From assembly GCF_963678635.1 (NCBI RefSeq), contig NC_087069.1:25720303-25780302 (forward strand): a stretch of 60,000 nt of DNA, given 5' to 3'. The stretch comes from Symsagittifera roscoffensis. Lineage: Eukaryota; Xenacoelomorpha; Acoela; Convolutidae. The notes beneath the pieces are model-generated. The model was not told where the DNA came from, searched no databases, and worked only from the letters and a program-made list of their open reading frames with translations. Made by a program: the position numbers and the translations under genes. This document shows, one piece after another, positions 32,641 through 42,879 of this stretch (position 1 is its first letter; the number at the start of each line of letters is the position of its first letter).

Positions 32641-35600
32641 TTTCTCTGTTTCTCCGGTATAAATTTCCTTGAGCTATCACCTAGTTTAGGTATCCTTGAC
32701 TTGTCTAGACTTATTTTTAATTTATCGATTCTTACTGCCTATACACTCAATTCGATTGCTAGTGTCCTCTTAATCTGACTTCTTATAACAATAACACAAC
32801 ACAATAATTTTCAAACGTTTCTAGTAAATAGTGACCACGAATCCTTGTATGTTATCACAGTACAGCGTATATACAATTTATTCACAAAGATCGATTATTA
32901 GTTGTAAAATGTGAAGCTATAACAGTATGATGATATCAGTCTAATTAAAAGATAGTGTTCTCACTAATCAATCAAGCACAAATATTTTTGATTTAAAACC
33001 AGAAATAACAATATTAAGAATATTTTCTATGAAAAACGTATGTGTTTTGTTTTTTTAGGCGGTCGCAATACAATAGTCAAACTTGTTTCTAAAGAAAGAG
33101 CTTTCCTTGCTTGGTGCTGCACCAAACAGACAAAACTTGAAGGCAGTAACTTTCTCAAGTGAGCGTCTATTGCACCCACCGAGTCCTGTGTTACCTATCT
33201 GCCTTCGGACTGCCCGAGCTAGACCTACTAAAATCCTCAGGGCAATCACTTTTCTCAAAAACGTTTTGGATTTCAATCCACACCAATGAGTTATACACTC
33301 TTGTTCAATTTAGACTTAGTGTCGCGAATATCCGAGTTTATACCTGTTTTGTTTTGGTTTGGTTTTTTATAAAAGGCAAGTTACCAGTGCAGTCACTGGT
33401 TCCCAGCCTATCTCTTAATAACCTTATACCTTTAACAACTTTCTTTATTGTTGTCCCCTTAAGTCTCGACAAGATAAAACCCCTCCGGATTGACAAAAAT
33501 AGTAACCCTCCGGGTTGACAAAAATAGGACCCCTCCGGTTTGGCAAAAATACGATCCCTCCGGATTGGCAAAAACAGGACCCTCCGGATTGGCAAAAACA
33601 GGACCTCTCCGGATTGGCAAAAATGGGGACCCTCCGGATTGGCAAAATTGGGATCCTTCCGGATTGGCAAAAGTATGACCCCTCCGGATTGGCAAAAACA
33701 GGACCCCTCCGGATTGGCAAAAATAGGACCCCTCCGGATTGGCAAAAATAAGACCCTTCCAGATTGGCAAAATTGGGACCCCTCCGGATTGGCAAAAGCA
33801 GGACCGCTCCGGATTGGCAAAAACAAGACCCCTCCGGGTTGGCAAAAATAGGATCCCTCCGTATTGGCAAAAATAAGACCCTTCCGGATTGACAAAATTG
33901 GGACCCCTCCAGATTAGGACCCCTCCGGGTTTGTAAAAATAGCTTCTCGGAGACTTTCTAAATTTTCACCCGATACCCTGCCGGATACGTTCTCTGATGC
34001 TATTATGCTGTTTGAATTAACTAGGAAGGGTGTATCGTTTTTCCTTAGACCCTTCCGGATTGAAGTTAAGCCTCTTATTTGACGATTCACCCTAACGGTG
34101 AAGGGTCTTATCACTAGGCTAGTTTCGAGTTGACTATGGTATTTTGTCTCTCTTAGCCTTCCCTTTCCGTTTAGAGCAGCGTAAAAGTTCCTTATTCAAC
34201 CGTTGCTACCCTTTGGTAGGGGTATAAAGGCTTTCCAAAAAATTTTTTATAAAACGTGAAGGTCTACCTTCCCGAATTAGTGAATTTGCTAAAAACATTC
34301 TTAAAAAATTTTACGCTTACTTTCTCAAACTATTGATAGCCTAATTTCTGATCTAATGGTACCAAGATCAACTAGATCTGTCAAACAGTTCCAAAGTTAT
34401 AAGCAAAAACGTCTTTTTTCCAAAATCAAAAAAACTCTCTCTCCCTTATAGGTTCCGCCTAACTTTTTTCGCAATTCTGTTCTTTTCGACCTAAATAGTA
34501 TTGATCCGAGCTCAAAAGGCCTATACTCTTCTGGTTCAATGCAAAAAAAAACGATCTAAAACGTTCCAGTTTCAAAAATTTGCCAAAAACAATGCTATCT
34601 GGACCCCTCAAGATTGATGAATCCACGAAATCAAACACGTTAATCTCGATTTCTCTGTAATCCCGAAGGTTATCGGCAAACGGATTTTAAAACCTGTCGA
34701 TTCACTAGTGGACGTTGTCCGAACAGCAATTTTTACTGTCCTAACTCAAAAATTTTAAAAAATTTTCTAATTTTATAATGTTTCGTTTTTTTCAAAAATC
34801 ACTAAAATTCGGTTTTTGGTACCCAAATAGTTCCAACCACTTCTGAACTAAACTCAACTGGTTCTACCTATTATACTTGTGCAGTTACAATCTAACTCAC
34901 TAATTTGGCGCTTTTTTCCGTTTCAAAAAATATTAATATCTCAAAAATTGCGGTTTTTGGGGGGATCAAAATATAGCTATTTTGACCCTAAAAACCGGTC
35001 CGCTTACTGTGTCTTTCACTGAAAAACGATATAGGAGTATTAATATAGACTGTATAAATAATAAAACTAGTAATACTATAGCCCTCCGGGTTTCTTCAAT
35101 ATCCGAATTAAGGTGCTTAACTCGGAAATTCGCAGAAGGGTCACTACAGTGCAGCACTGTCGAGCCCGCCACAGAATAAAATCTTACTTTTTGTACCAAA
35201 AGGGAAACAAAACTTGTTAACGATACCCGACAGTCGATTGTTGTTGCCCATGAGCCCCTTCTTGTCGCTCCTTGAACTGCTCGCCGGATCAGTCTTCTTC
35301 GCTAATCCCGAGACCCTTCCGGATTGAGCGCAAATTAGCATTAACGTGCTTGAATACTCAAATAACCCTACAGTACAAGCCTCACAAACGGGCCACAAAA
35401 ATGATCGTAACAATCCTGGCTGATATAAATGCCTGTAGCAACAATATATCTAACAACAACAAACGGGAGGGTCGGATCACATCTCGTCTGGGGGAATGAT
35501 TTCTACTGATTTTATACTTTTTTTTTACTGTTTTTGTTTTTTTTTTCGGTTATTTTTTTTTGGTACTAAACTACTTTTTGTTTGGTTTTTTGTATATCTT

Positions 35601-35847
35601 TAAGTGTTTTAAGTCACAAACCTCTCAGGGAACGAGGGGATGGCCGATCCCCCCACCCTTCCTGGAACGTGAATTTTCGGTCTTAACTAGGTTAAAAAGC
35701 TATTCACGGGAATCCGGAAGGTTTCCACTTTCCGAACTATCCTTCCACCCAGGCGGTAAGGGCTTATTGAGGGCGTTATTATGAGCATCCGCTAGGCTCG
35801 GAGTGCTCGTTAACGGTTCTGCCGGTCATGATGTTAAAAAAGAATAA
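32641..35847 (-). other. Long 5' leader of giant element copy 2
   Basis: About 3.2 kb between gag and the primer-binding site without a credible gene. It holds the 25-bp array at 33482-33945, and single CCTTCCGGATTG-like units recur outside the array (about 34050, 35310) and in the LTRs. The rest is AT-rich with poly-T runs (35515-35560). The apparent ORFs in the array are by-products of the repeat. Confidence 0.7.
33482..33945. repeat. 25-bp tandem array (about 18 units) in the leader
   Basis: Unit on the plus strand is CCTCCGGATTGGCAAAAA plus 7 variable bases (such as CAGGACC), mostly 25 bp with some 24- and 26-bp units. Because 25 is not a multiple of 3 and the unit has no stop in any frame, all six frames stay open across most of the array. 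Confidence 0.9.
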
Positions 35848-35862
35848 CACTCAGGAGCGCCA
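35848..35862 (-). promoter_or_regulatory. Candidate primer-binding site
   Basis: The minus strand reads TGGCGCTCCTGAGTG, starting 12 bases after the end of the 5' LTR. TGG at the start fits the CCA end of a tRNA. The tRNA was not identified, and the 12-base offset is larger than usual. Confidence 0.4.
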
Positions 35863-35874
35863 TGAAAGCATCTA

Positions 35875-36761
35875 TGAAACATTCGCCCGGAAGTACATAT
35901 CGACGAAAAATAAAGCTAAGCTATAAAACGACTGGCCGGAGTCTAAACAAAGCTCCACATGCTTTCCACCATCTCTACCAAAGCCAGTTCTTTTGGTGGT
36001 CTTTCTAACATCGGGTCGACAAAAACTTTACTGCTTTCGGCTTCGGTCAAAACACTCAAATTAACTTAATTATATGCAAGAATAATGAGCTCATGGCTGG
36101 GTCTCAGTATCCCCAGACCACGAGGTCACTCCTAAAGATAGAGCTACTACTAATTATTATATTACTATTGTTTTTGTTTACTAGATAAAAATCATCACTT
36201 CCATCAAAGATGGATCAACTCTTTCCTTCAACTCCTAGCTTCGTATTATCAGAAAATGAATCCAGATGTTAATTAAATTCAGTTCAAGACATAACCAGGA
36301 AGCTAAAACTTAGTTTTTATGAAGTTTAGTTCAGGTCCGTTTGAATCCGGGGAAATAACACTCTTATTTCCTTTCCGGAAGGCTGGAATTACTGTTCCAA
36401 CACCCTTCACCGTTGGCGTGAATGGCTCTGAAACGATTGTAGCGACACAATCGTTACAACTCGGAGCAGTATCAAATAATTTCCAGTTGTATTTTTCTAT
36501 TTTTTGTCGTTGTTTCTATCGCAACTATCGTTGTTGTTGTGTTTCTTTTCTGATTTTTCACCAGAATGGCCGTTTCAGCATTTCTCAGAAATATGACATC
36601 ATCATTCGAAATCTTAAAAATTTAAAATACCAGAATATCCTGACCTTCACAGTTTGTCTAATCGTTCAATAATGTCGCTAATTTTCTAAAACTGCCAATT
36701 CCCAAGGTCAGCGGCCACTAATTTGAAATTGCACTTTTGTCCACTCTGGTCGAATGTCACA
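35875..36761 (-). repeat. 5' LTR of giant element copy 2
   Basis: 887 bp, direct repeat of 13951-14852. The inner end has TGAAACATTCG on the plus strand, one base off the TGTAACATTCG of the other LTRs. The outer end CGAATGTCACA is followed by TAG (the target duplication) and LINE-2 ORF1. Confidence 0.9.
36430..36457 (-). other. Conserved LTR stem-loop (copy 2, 5' LTR)
   Basis: Same hairpin as 14519-14548, with one mismatch in the outer stem. Confidence 0.6.
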
Positions 36762-36764
36762 TAG
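36762..36764. repeat. Target-site duplication TAG (right)
   Basis: Partner of 13948-13950. Confidence 0.55.
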
Positions 36765-37017
36765 ACCCCGTTCACTACTAGTCACTTTCAAAAATGCATG
36801 GAAAGCCAGAAAATGCTTAATGAAAAAACATCTTCTACGCAATTGCGCCTATCCTTTATTCATTTGCAAATCGCTCACTAAGGACGAAGAGACCAATGAA
36901 AAGCAATTACTAAAGAAAAGTTGGGACATGATACAAACAAATCTTCCCCGCGAAGAACTGAAAATCAGAAGTTTAAAACTGTATCGCAATGATATGGAGG
37001 TTCCTCTCAAAACTTGA
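36765..37017 (+). pseudogene. LINE-2 ORF1, 3' end
   Basis: Continues the ORF1 of 13571-13950 in frame after removal of the giant element: A-P then R-P-R-S-L-L-V-T-F-K-N-A-W, the conserved R-P-R-x-L-x-V-x-F strand of LINE ORF1 RNA-binding domains. Ends at a TGA at 37015-37017. A nucleic-acid chaperone role is expected from the family. Confidence 0.7.
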
Positions 37018-37018
37018 C

Positions 37019-38630
37019 TATCAATTCGTTCTATTTCAATAATTTCGTGGAACATTCGTAGTATTTTTAGCCTGAACAAACGATGATATTGCATTAAGCT
37101 GTTAAATATGTATTTGCCTGATTTACTTTGTCTCTGCGAAACATGGCTTGATTCCGATGATTCAAACATTCTTCCATCCTGTGGTTACACTGTTGTCTAC
37201 AATTGCGCTCGCAAACAAGGTCAACATGGGGGTGTGGCTACTTTGGTCAAAAATTCAATCCCTGTCACTGTTATTAACAGTACAAATTATCTCTATGATT
37301 TCTCTTGCGCTTGTGTTGTTATCAGCGACCCTATTACTTTACTCATTAATATTTATAACCCTCCCGCCTCTTCCTTTTTTCGTATTCCTCTGAGTGCTTT
37401 GAAAAATTGTCTGTTAGGGTATACAAAAAATTTTCTAGCTAAACATCCCTTAGGATGCATAGTTGTTTGCGACGATTTTAATCTCTCTAAGGTATGCTGA
37501 GTTTCATACAAGGGCGCTTCTAATTATTCTAACGGTATTCTTGAATGTTTTGCACAGTTCAATGGAATTCAGTTAGTAGAATCCCCCACTCATGTCAGCC
37601 AGAATATATTAGACCTTTTTATATGCAATCAGCCGCAATTGTGTTCTCTAGATGTTTCATCTGAAAAATTCAGTTCGGTCCATTATCGTATTACCATGTG
37701 TATATCTTTACAACACGACAAAACGATAACAGCTGGGTCTGATATCGAATATTTTTCGAAATCTAGTTTCAATTCAAATTCAATGATTACATGCGTTCGG
37801 GTGGATCACTTTTAAGCACTTACTATTTATTGAGTTCCGTTGATTTCTATAATACTTGGTACTCCCTCTTATTGTTGGCAGCGCAAGCCTCAACACAGCG
37901 TCAACGAAACAAACGTAAGAATCTCCAGTTTTTTTCAAGTCATACTGTGCACATATCAAATCAAATTGAGCGCAAATTGGGGACGAAACATCTATCAAAC
38001 TTCTCACGCTAAAGGAAGATGTAAGTCAATCTATAGAACTTGATAATGTTTTGCTTGTTTCTACTTTTAATACTCTTAGCGCTAACGATTCTTTCAAACT
38101 ACTTAAACAACTCTCTGGGGTTTCGCCTATACTTCCCGAGGTTTACCTTGGCAACGCCAAGGCCTCAGCTGACAAGGCTAAAGCTGAACTTTTCAATGAG
38201 TTTTTATCATCTGTTTATCAGGAAGATCGGTTTAAGTTTACCCCTGCCTCAAATGATGGAAATTGCGATTTTTATTTTGACGAACTTTCGTTTAGCACTA
38301 ATTATATTGAAGAACTATTGTTAAAGGTACCTGAAAGTAGTAGTCCCGCTGCTGACAACATTCCTCTTTTTATTTTAAAAACAGGTGCGAGTATTATTGC
38401 CCTCTTTGCCTTTATTTTGTTTACCCAAATAGTTATCTCTCTTACATGGCCCGTTTCCTGGAAAAGTGCATATATAACGCCACTGCGTAAATCGGCATCT
38501 AAAGCAGATATCAATAATTATCGTGATATTAGCATCTCACCACGAGTTTCACTCGTAATGGATGAAATTTTGTACAATTTCATTTATGAAAAAATTCGCC
38601 AGTGCAAAGAGAAAACTCAGTGAACTCTTT
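37019..38630 (+). pseudogene. LINE-2 ORF2: APE endonuclease and first half of RT
   Basis: Endonuclease: I-I-S-W-N-I-R-S-I (about 37040-37065) then an in-frame TGA, L-C-L-C-E-T-W-L-D-S (37108 onward), C-D-D-F-N, P-T-H and S-V-H-Y where S-D-H is expected. RT begins at about 38050, with F-N-E-F-L ... S-P-A-A-D-N-I-P and N-Y-R-D-I-S-I-S-P (about 38340-38560), and stops at 38623 before the catalytic YxDD region, which is absent. The element is thus internally deleted. The clade is CR1/L2-like by the N-Y-R-x-I-S-I motif and the ORF1 type. Confidence 0.72.
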
Positions 38631-38757
38631 TTAATCTTATCGATATCAGATTTCAACCCTGGAAACTCATGTACCTTTTTTATCAATTGTCGCTGTTTAA
38701 CCTGTAGATCTTAACGCTCATACTTGTATTTCTGCCGTCTATATAAGGAACAAAGTA
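38631..38757 (+). other. LINE-2 3' UTR remnant
   Basis: Non-coding sequence between the truncated RT and the TAG microsatellite, probably the true 3' end of the element joined by an internal deletion. Confidence 0.4.
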
Positions 38758-38760
38758 TTT

Positions 38761-38798
<38 letters not shown>

Positions 38799-38812
38799 CT
38801 AGTAGTAGTAGT

Positions 38813-38854
<42 letters not shown>
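38758..38854. repeat. (TAG)n microsatellite, LINE-2 tail
   Basis: About 30 TAG units with a few interruptions. Its position, immediately before the resumption of LINE-1 coding sequence, makes it the tail of the inserted LINE-2. Confidence 0.85.
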
Positions 38855-39185
38855 AATGTCCACGTCGCAGCGATACAAGAAAGCAAAGTTTCCAGCCCAG
38901 AAAAGCTGAAAATTCCGGTTTCTCAGTGCTTCACAAGGAGGTGGCCTCCTCTTGGGGGTGAAAAACTCTGTGAATTACGCCACGCTCCAAGTCGCTGAAG
39001 ACCGTCACCTTGAGTCGGAGAGAATCAAGCTCTTCCTCCAGAAGGAAGAAATTACCCTGATCAACGCCTACATCCTTCCCACCAGCAGCTGCTCAAGCGG
39101 ATACACTCCTGACTTCAACACACTCCTATCTGACAACAAGAAGACCCTGCTTGTCGGAGTTTTGAATGCTCATCACTCTTCCTGC

Positions 39186-39355
39186 CCGGGTCAAAATCCC
39201 GCTCAAAAACCGCTCAAAATATGAGCGGTTTGAGCGGTTTTTCAGCAAGATTTGAGCGGTTTGGGCGGTTTGAGCATTTTTTTTGGAAAAACCGCTCAAA
39301 CCGCTCAAATCTTGCTTAAAATACCGCTCAAACCGCTCAAACCGCTCAAACCACT
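39186..39355. repeat. Imperfect palindrome built of AAACCGCTCA decamers
   Basis: Left half carries TGAGCGGTTT units, right half AAACCGCTCA units, with about 16 decamer copies in all around a central GCATTTTTTTTGG. It interrupts the LINE-1 endonuclease. Confidence 0.8.
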
Positions 39356-39690
39356 CTTTGGAGCTGGAGTTGCAGGTCAATCACAATCGGAAGGTGGTCC
39401 GAGCTCAGTTGTTTCTTGATCTGCCAGCTGATGCAGGGAGAGACGTCGCCCGTTGCTGCGAAGACACCAGAGGCGCACAGCTGGCTAGCGCATTGGAAGA
39501 CAGCCAGTTCATAGTCCTGAACTCTTACGGCAACACCCGTGCTCCTCCAGGAGGCCCAAAGTCTTCACCTGATGTCTCCGCAGCCACGGGCAACGTCTCT
39601 CCCTGCATCAGCTGGCATATCAAGAAACAACTGAGCTCGGACCACCTTCCGACTGCGATTGACCTGCAACACAAGCTCCAAAGAGTCAAA
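39352..39690. repeat. Inverted duplication inside LINE-1 (about 110-bp arms)
   Basis: 39352-39462 is the near-exact reverse complement of 39580-39690. The right arm is the genuine endonuclease (S-S-D-H-L-P); the left arm is an inverted copy lying directly beside the palindrome. Loop about 117 bp. Confidence 0.85.
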
Positions 39691-42120
39691 ACGCAGAAGA
39701 AGAGCACCATGAATTTGCGGAAGGCAGACTGGAGCAAGTACGCCGACGCACTGGAGTCATCCGTTGCCGACATGACTACTCTGGACCACAACGCCGATGT
39801 CCGCGAAGCTGAAAAAGAGTTCAGAAGCGCGATCAACTCTGCAGCTTGTTCGAGCATCCCCTGTGGTCGTCGCCCTGCAGCGATTCCAGGGCTGACCAGA
39901 GAAATCACTCAACTCATGGAAAAACGCGACACTCTCCGCGCTTCCCTCCACGACAACTCCTCAGCAGAAGAACGCGAGCATCTGTCTTCGCTGAACAAGG
40001 ACATCGAGAACAAGGATTCGCCTGGAGAAACGCGACAAATGGAGAGAATTCGCCTCTTTCCTCGACAGAAGAACTCCGAACACCAAGATCTGGAAGATCA
40101 TCAAACAGCTAGACGGTCGAGCTGCAGCAGCGCCACCAAATGCAGCCATACGATTCAAAGGCCGGGCTTACCACAAGCCGAAAGCTCTAGCCACTGAGTT
40201 CAACAAGCAATACACCATGATAGCGCGACACAAGGTTGACAAAGAGACACAAACCTTCAAGCGGAAACTCCAGAAACTGGAATACGATACTCTGCAGTTT
40301 TCGGAGAATCAAGTCAGGAAGGCAATCAAGTCAAGCAGCTACTCTAAAGCTTTTGGACCTGATGAACTCTGCATCCACTACCTGAAGAACCTCGGGCCCG
40401 CTGCTCTTTCCGGCCTCACAGCCCTCATCAACCTCTCTTTTGCTATCAAGCGAATTCCCACAAATTGGAAAGCCTCGAAGATTATCCCGCTTCTCAAACC
40501 AGGAAAAGCCCCGAACGAGAGCAAAAGCTACAGACCGGTTTCGTCATTTCTCCAGTTGCGAAAGTCATGGAAAAGCTCTTTGTGAAAGACCTCTCTGCGC
40601 TCCCTCATGCCATCCACCATTATGGATTTCGGGCAAAGCACTCTACTACGACGTCCCTCTGCCACCTCACCCACGACATTGCCACAGGCTTCAACAGGAA
40701 AAGACCGCCTGACAGGACTGTTCTGGCAGCCGTGGACCTCACCCAAGCTTTCGATCGCGTCAACATCGACAAGCTTTTAAGGCACTTGCTCCAGTCCAAT
40801 CTAAACCCTGCTGTGACTCGCTGGCTCGCTGTCTACCTCCGGGGTAGAATGGCCCGCACCTTGTTCAGAGATGCGAGCGACCTCCAACGCCAAGATTGTC
40901 CACACGGGAGTGCCGCAAGGCTCGTGCATCTCCCCCTGCTTGTTCAATTTCATCATGTGCAAAATGCCTGTTCCGTGCCTTCCAACACAACTGAATACAT
41001 ACGCCGACGACATGATTGTTTACGTCTTCAGCAACTACACCGACCTCGCCAGTGAAAAGATAACGACTTACCTCTCTCGCCTCGATGACTTCTTGGAAGA
41101 TAACGGACTAATAGTGTCCCTCGAGAAGACAACAGTCACTCTCCTCACGCCTGACCCTCGTCAAGCCAGGACGCACTCGCCAGTTGCTATGTTCAACTCC
41201 CAGCTGAAGCTTGAAAGGACGCTGAAACTACTGGGAGTGACGTACGACACCATGCTGACCTTCGGACAACACACAGCCAACGTCTGCAAGAAAGTAGCAG
41301 CAAGAAACAACGCACTCCGCGCACTTTCAGGACTTGACTGGGGGCAAGATAAAGAAACACAACTGATAACCTATCGTGTCATCGGAAGATCGTGTATGGA
41401 CTACGCCTCGCCTGCCTGGACACCAATAAACAGTAAAACCAACCAACAGAAACTTCAAACGAATCAGAACATTGCTTTACGGACAGCCACCGGAGCCCTT
41501 CGCCTAACATCAATAGATCACCTACATATCTAATTCAAGATACTCAAAGTCGCCAGCCACCACCACTTACTCAACAACCAATTTCTAGCCCAAGAAACCC
41601 AAGAAAACCATTCCTGCAACCACCGTTGGACGTTTGAACCACAGAGCTCCGACAGAGACATGAAGACGACATTGCATGCCAGTTCAAGTGAAGAAGTAGC
41701 TAGTTTCCTTACCGACGATATTGAACAGACACTGAAACATCTACACACATGCAGTCGCCAAAACAGAGAGCCAAAAGCCAGCACAACCGAGTTTTGAAAA
41801 GACCCCCTCCTGAGATCTCGAATGATGAAGAAGAACTCAGCCGCTACGACAGAAGAGTCTTGTGTCAGCTTAGATCAGGTTATCATGGAAACTTGCCGAA
41901 ACCACACAGACTACAACCAGACCTTGAATCAGATTTCTGCAGCAAATGCAACTCCAGCATTGAAATATGCCAACAACTGTTCAACTGCCTGGTCAACCCT
42001 ATATCTGCCAACATTTAAGATTTGTGGAAAAATCCCTACTAGTCGTAAAAGAACTCGCTGAGATTTTCTCCGAACAGTCCACGGAGCAGTAACAACAACA
42101 ATTCACTGCTCATTTTGGAG

Positions 42121-42879
42121 TACAATTTTTAAGAAGGCGCGTATTTTGAGTTTTTTAAATGCTTACACGCCCAAAATCTATTCTGTTGAGGTTTCGTATC
42201 TCTGGAAAAGAAGGTTGTGTGTAGTGGCAAAACTTTGATTCAAAACGGCATTCAAATTTGATGGTTTCGAGAATTAAATTCATCTTTGTTTACATTTTTT
42301 CACATGTTTTTGAACCTGGCGGAGTCCAAGGCTAACCCGATTTTTCTTTTTTCTTGAATTTTGATACGTTATGACTTTCAACCATTGTAAACCGAACTCT
42401 GATTGTTGTAGGCTTTCTTTCTATCTTTTTGCATCAAAAGGTTCTAAGTTTAAAATCATTGTTTCGCTATCAGAAATCTTTTGCTATCGAAATTGGGCTC
42501 ATTCCAAATTTTCTGGATTAAACTAAAAAAATTTTGAGAATGCACTAAAATTGTAAATTCAAACAAACTTTTTCGCGCATTTTTGTGCATCTTCAGGTTT
42601 TAAAATTCTAGCTATCTGTACAAAATGATCAAAGATCAAAGATCATAAATCTTACACATCATTATTTCAAAACCTAAAAAATTCAACCAATCACAACTTT
42701 ACAAAAATTACTGAAGTTATGTAACAACTATTATGTAACAATTTTAAACATTTATTCACAAAATTCCGAGAGTTTTCACCTTTTTTGTTTTTACAATTTC
42801 GTTTTGTCACTTACTTCATGCTAACATGTAAGTTATTTCAAAATTTTTTTGATTTGGCCATAATTTTTTGATTCTGGAA
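42121..42879. other. AT-rich stretch without a gene
   Basis: No ORF, RNA gene or clear repeat was recognised. Confidence 0.5.

Larger units (their letters stand above)
13951..36761 (-). mobile_element. Giant Ty3/gypsy-type LTR retrotransposon, copy 2 (22.8 kb, complete span)
   Basis: Bounded by two direct repeats of about 890-900 bp (13951-14852 and 35875-36761) with TG...CA ends. Minus-strand order: leader, gag, protease, RT, RNase H, integrase, GPY/F-like module, acidic tail, macro domain, 350-bp spacer, SGNH region, long accessory polyprotein, 3' UTR. RT (Y-V-D-D), RNase H and integrase after RT, and the GPY/F-like module place it in Ty3/gypsy. Every gene carries frameshifts or stops, so this copy is dead. 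It lacks about 950 bp (polyprotein E/F) present in copy 1. Its length is comparable to giant families such as plant Ogre or planarian Burro, but the accessory content differs from what I know of those. Confidence 0.9.
38858..42120 (+). mobile_element. LINE-1, 3' part: APE endonuclease and RT
   Basis: Resumes with H-V-A-A-I-Q-E-S-K (38861 onward), the catalytic Glu block of the endonuclease, in frame with 13570. Then G-G-G-L-L-L-G-V, L-I-N-A-Y-I-L-P, L-L-V-G-V-L-N-A-H-H (39150-39175), an insertion/rearrangement at 39186-39462, L-S-S-D-H-L-P (about 39628-39650), a charged linker, RT with K-A-F-G-P-D, A-V-D-L-T-Q-A-F-D-R-V (about 40728-40758), V-P-Q-G-S-C-I-S-P (about 40907), Y-A-D-D (about 40998-41010), and a C-terminal C-x2-C-x-H/C region (41925-41985). 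Frames change near 38940, 40200, 40560, 40870 and 41530. Jockey/CR1-group APE-type LINE. More GC-rich than the surrounding DNA. Confidence 0.8.

Noticed and set aside
33338-33895. A 185-codon repeat protein
   Set aside because: The array is open in all six frames; the ORF is a property of the 25-bp unit.
33482-33945. CRISPR array
   Set aside because: There are no unique spacers. Whole 25-bp units repeat in tandem, in a eukaryotic element leader with no cas genes.
38724-38909. Serine/valine homopolymer ORF
   Set aside because: Translation of the TAG microsatellite.
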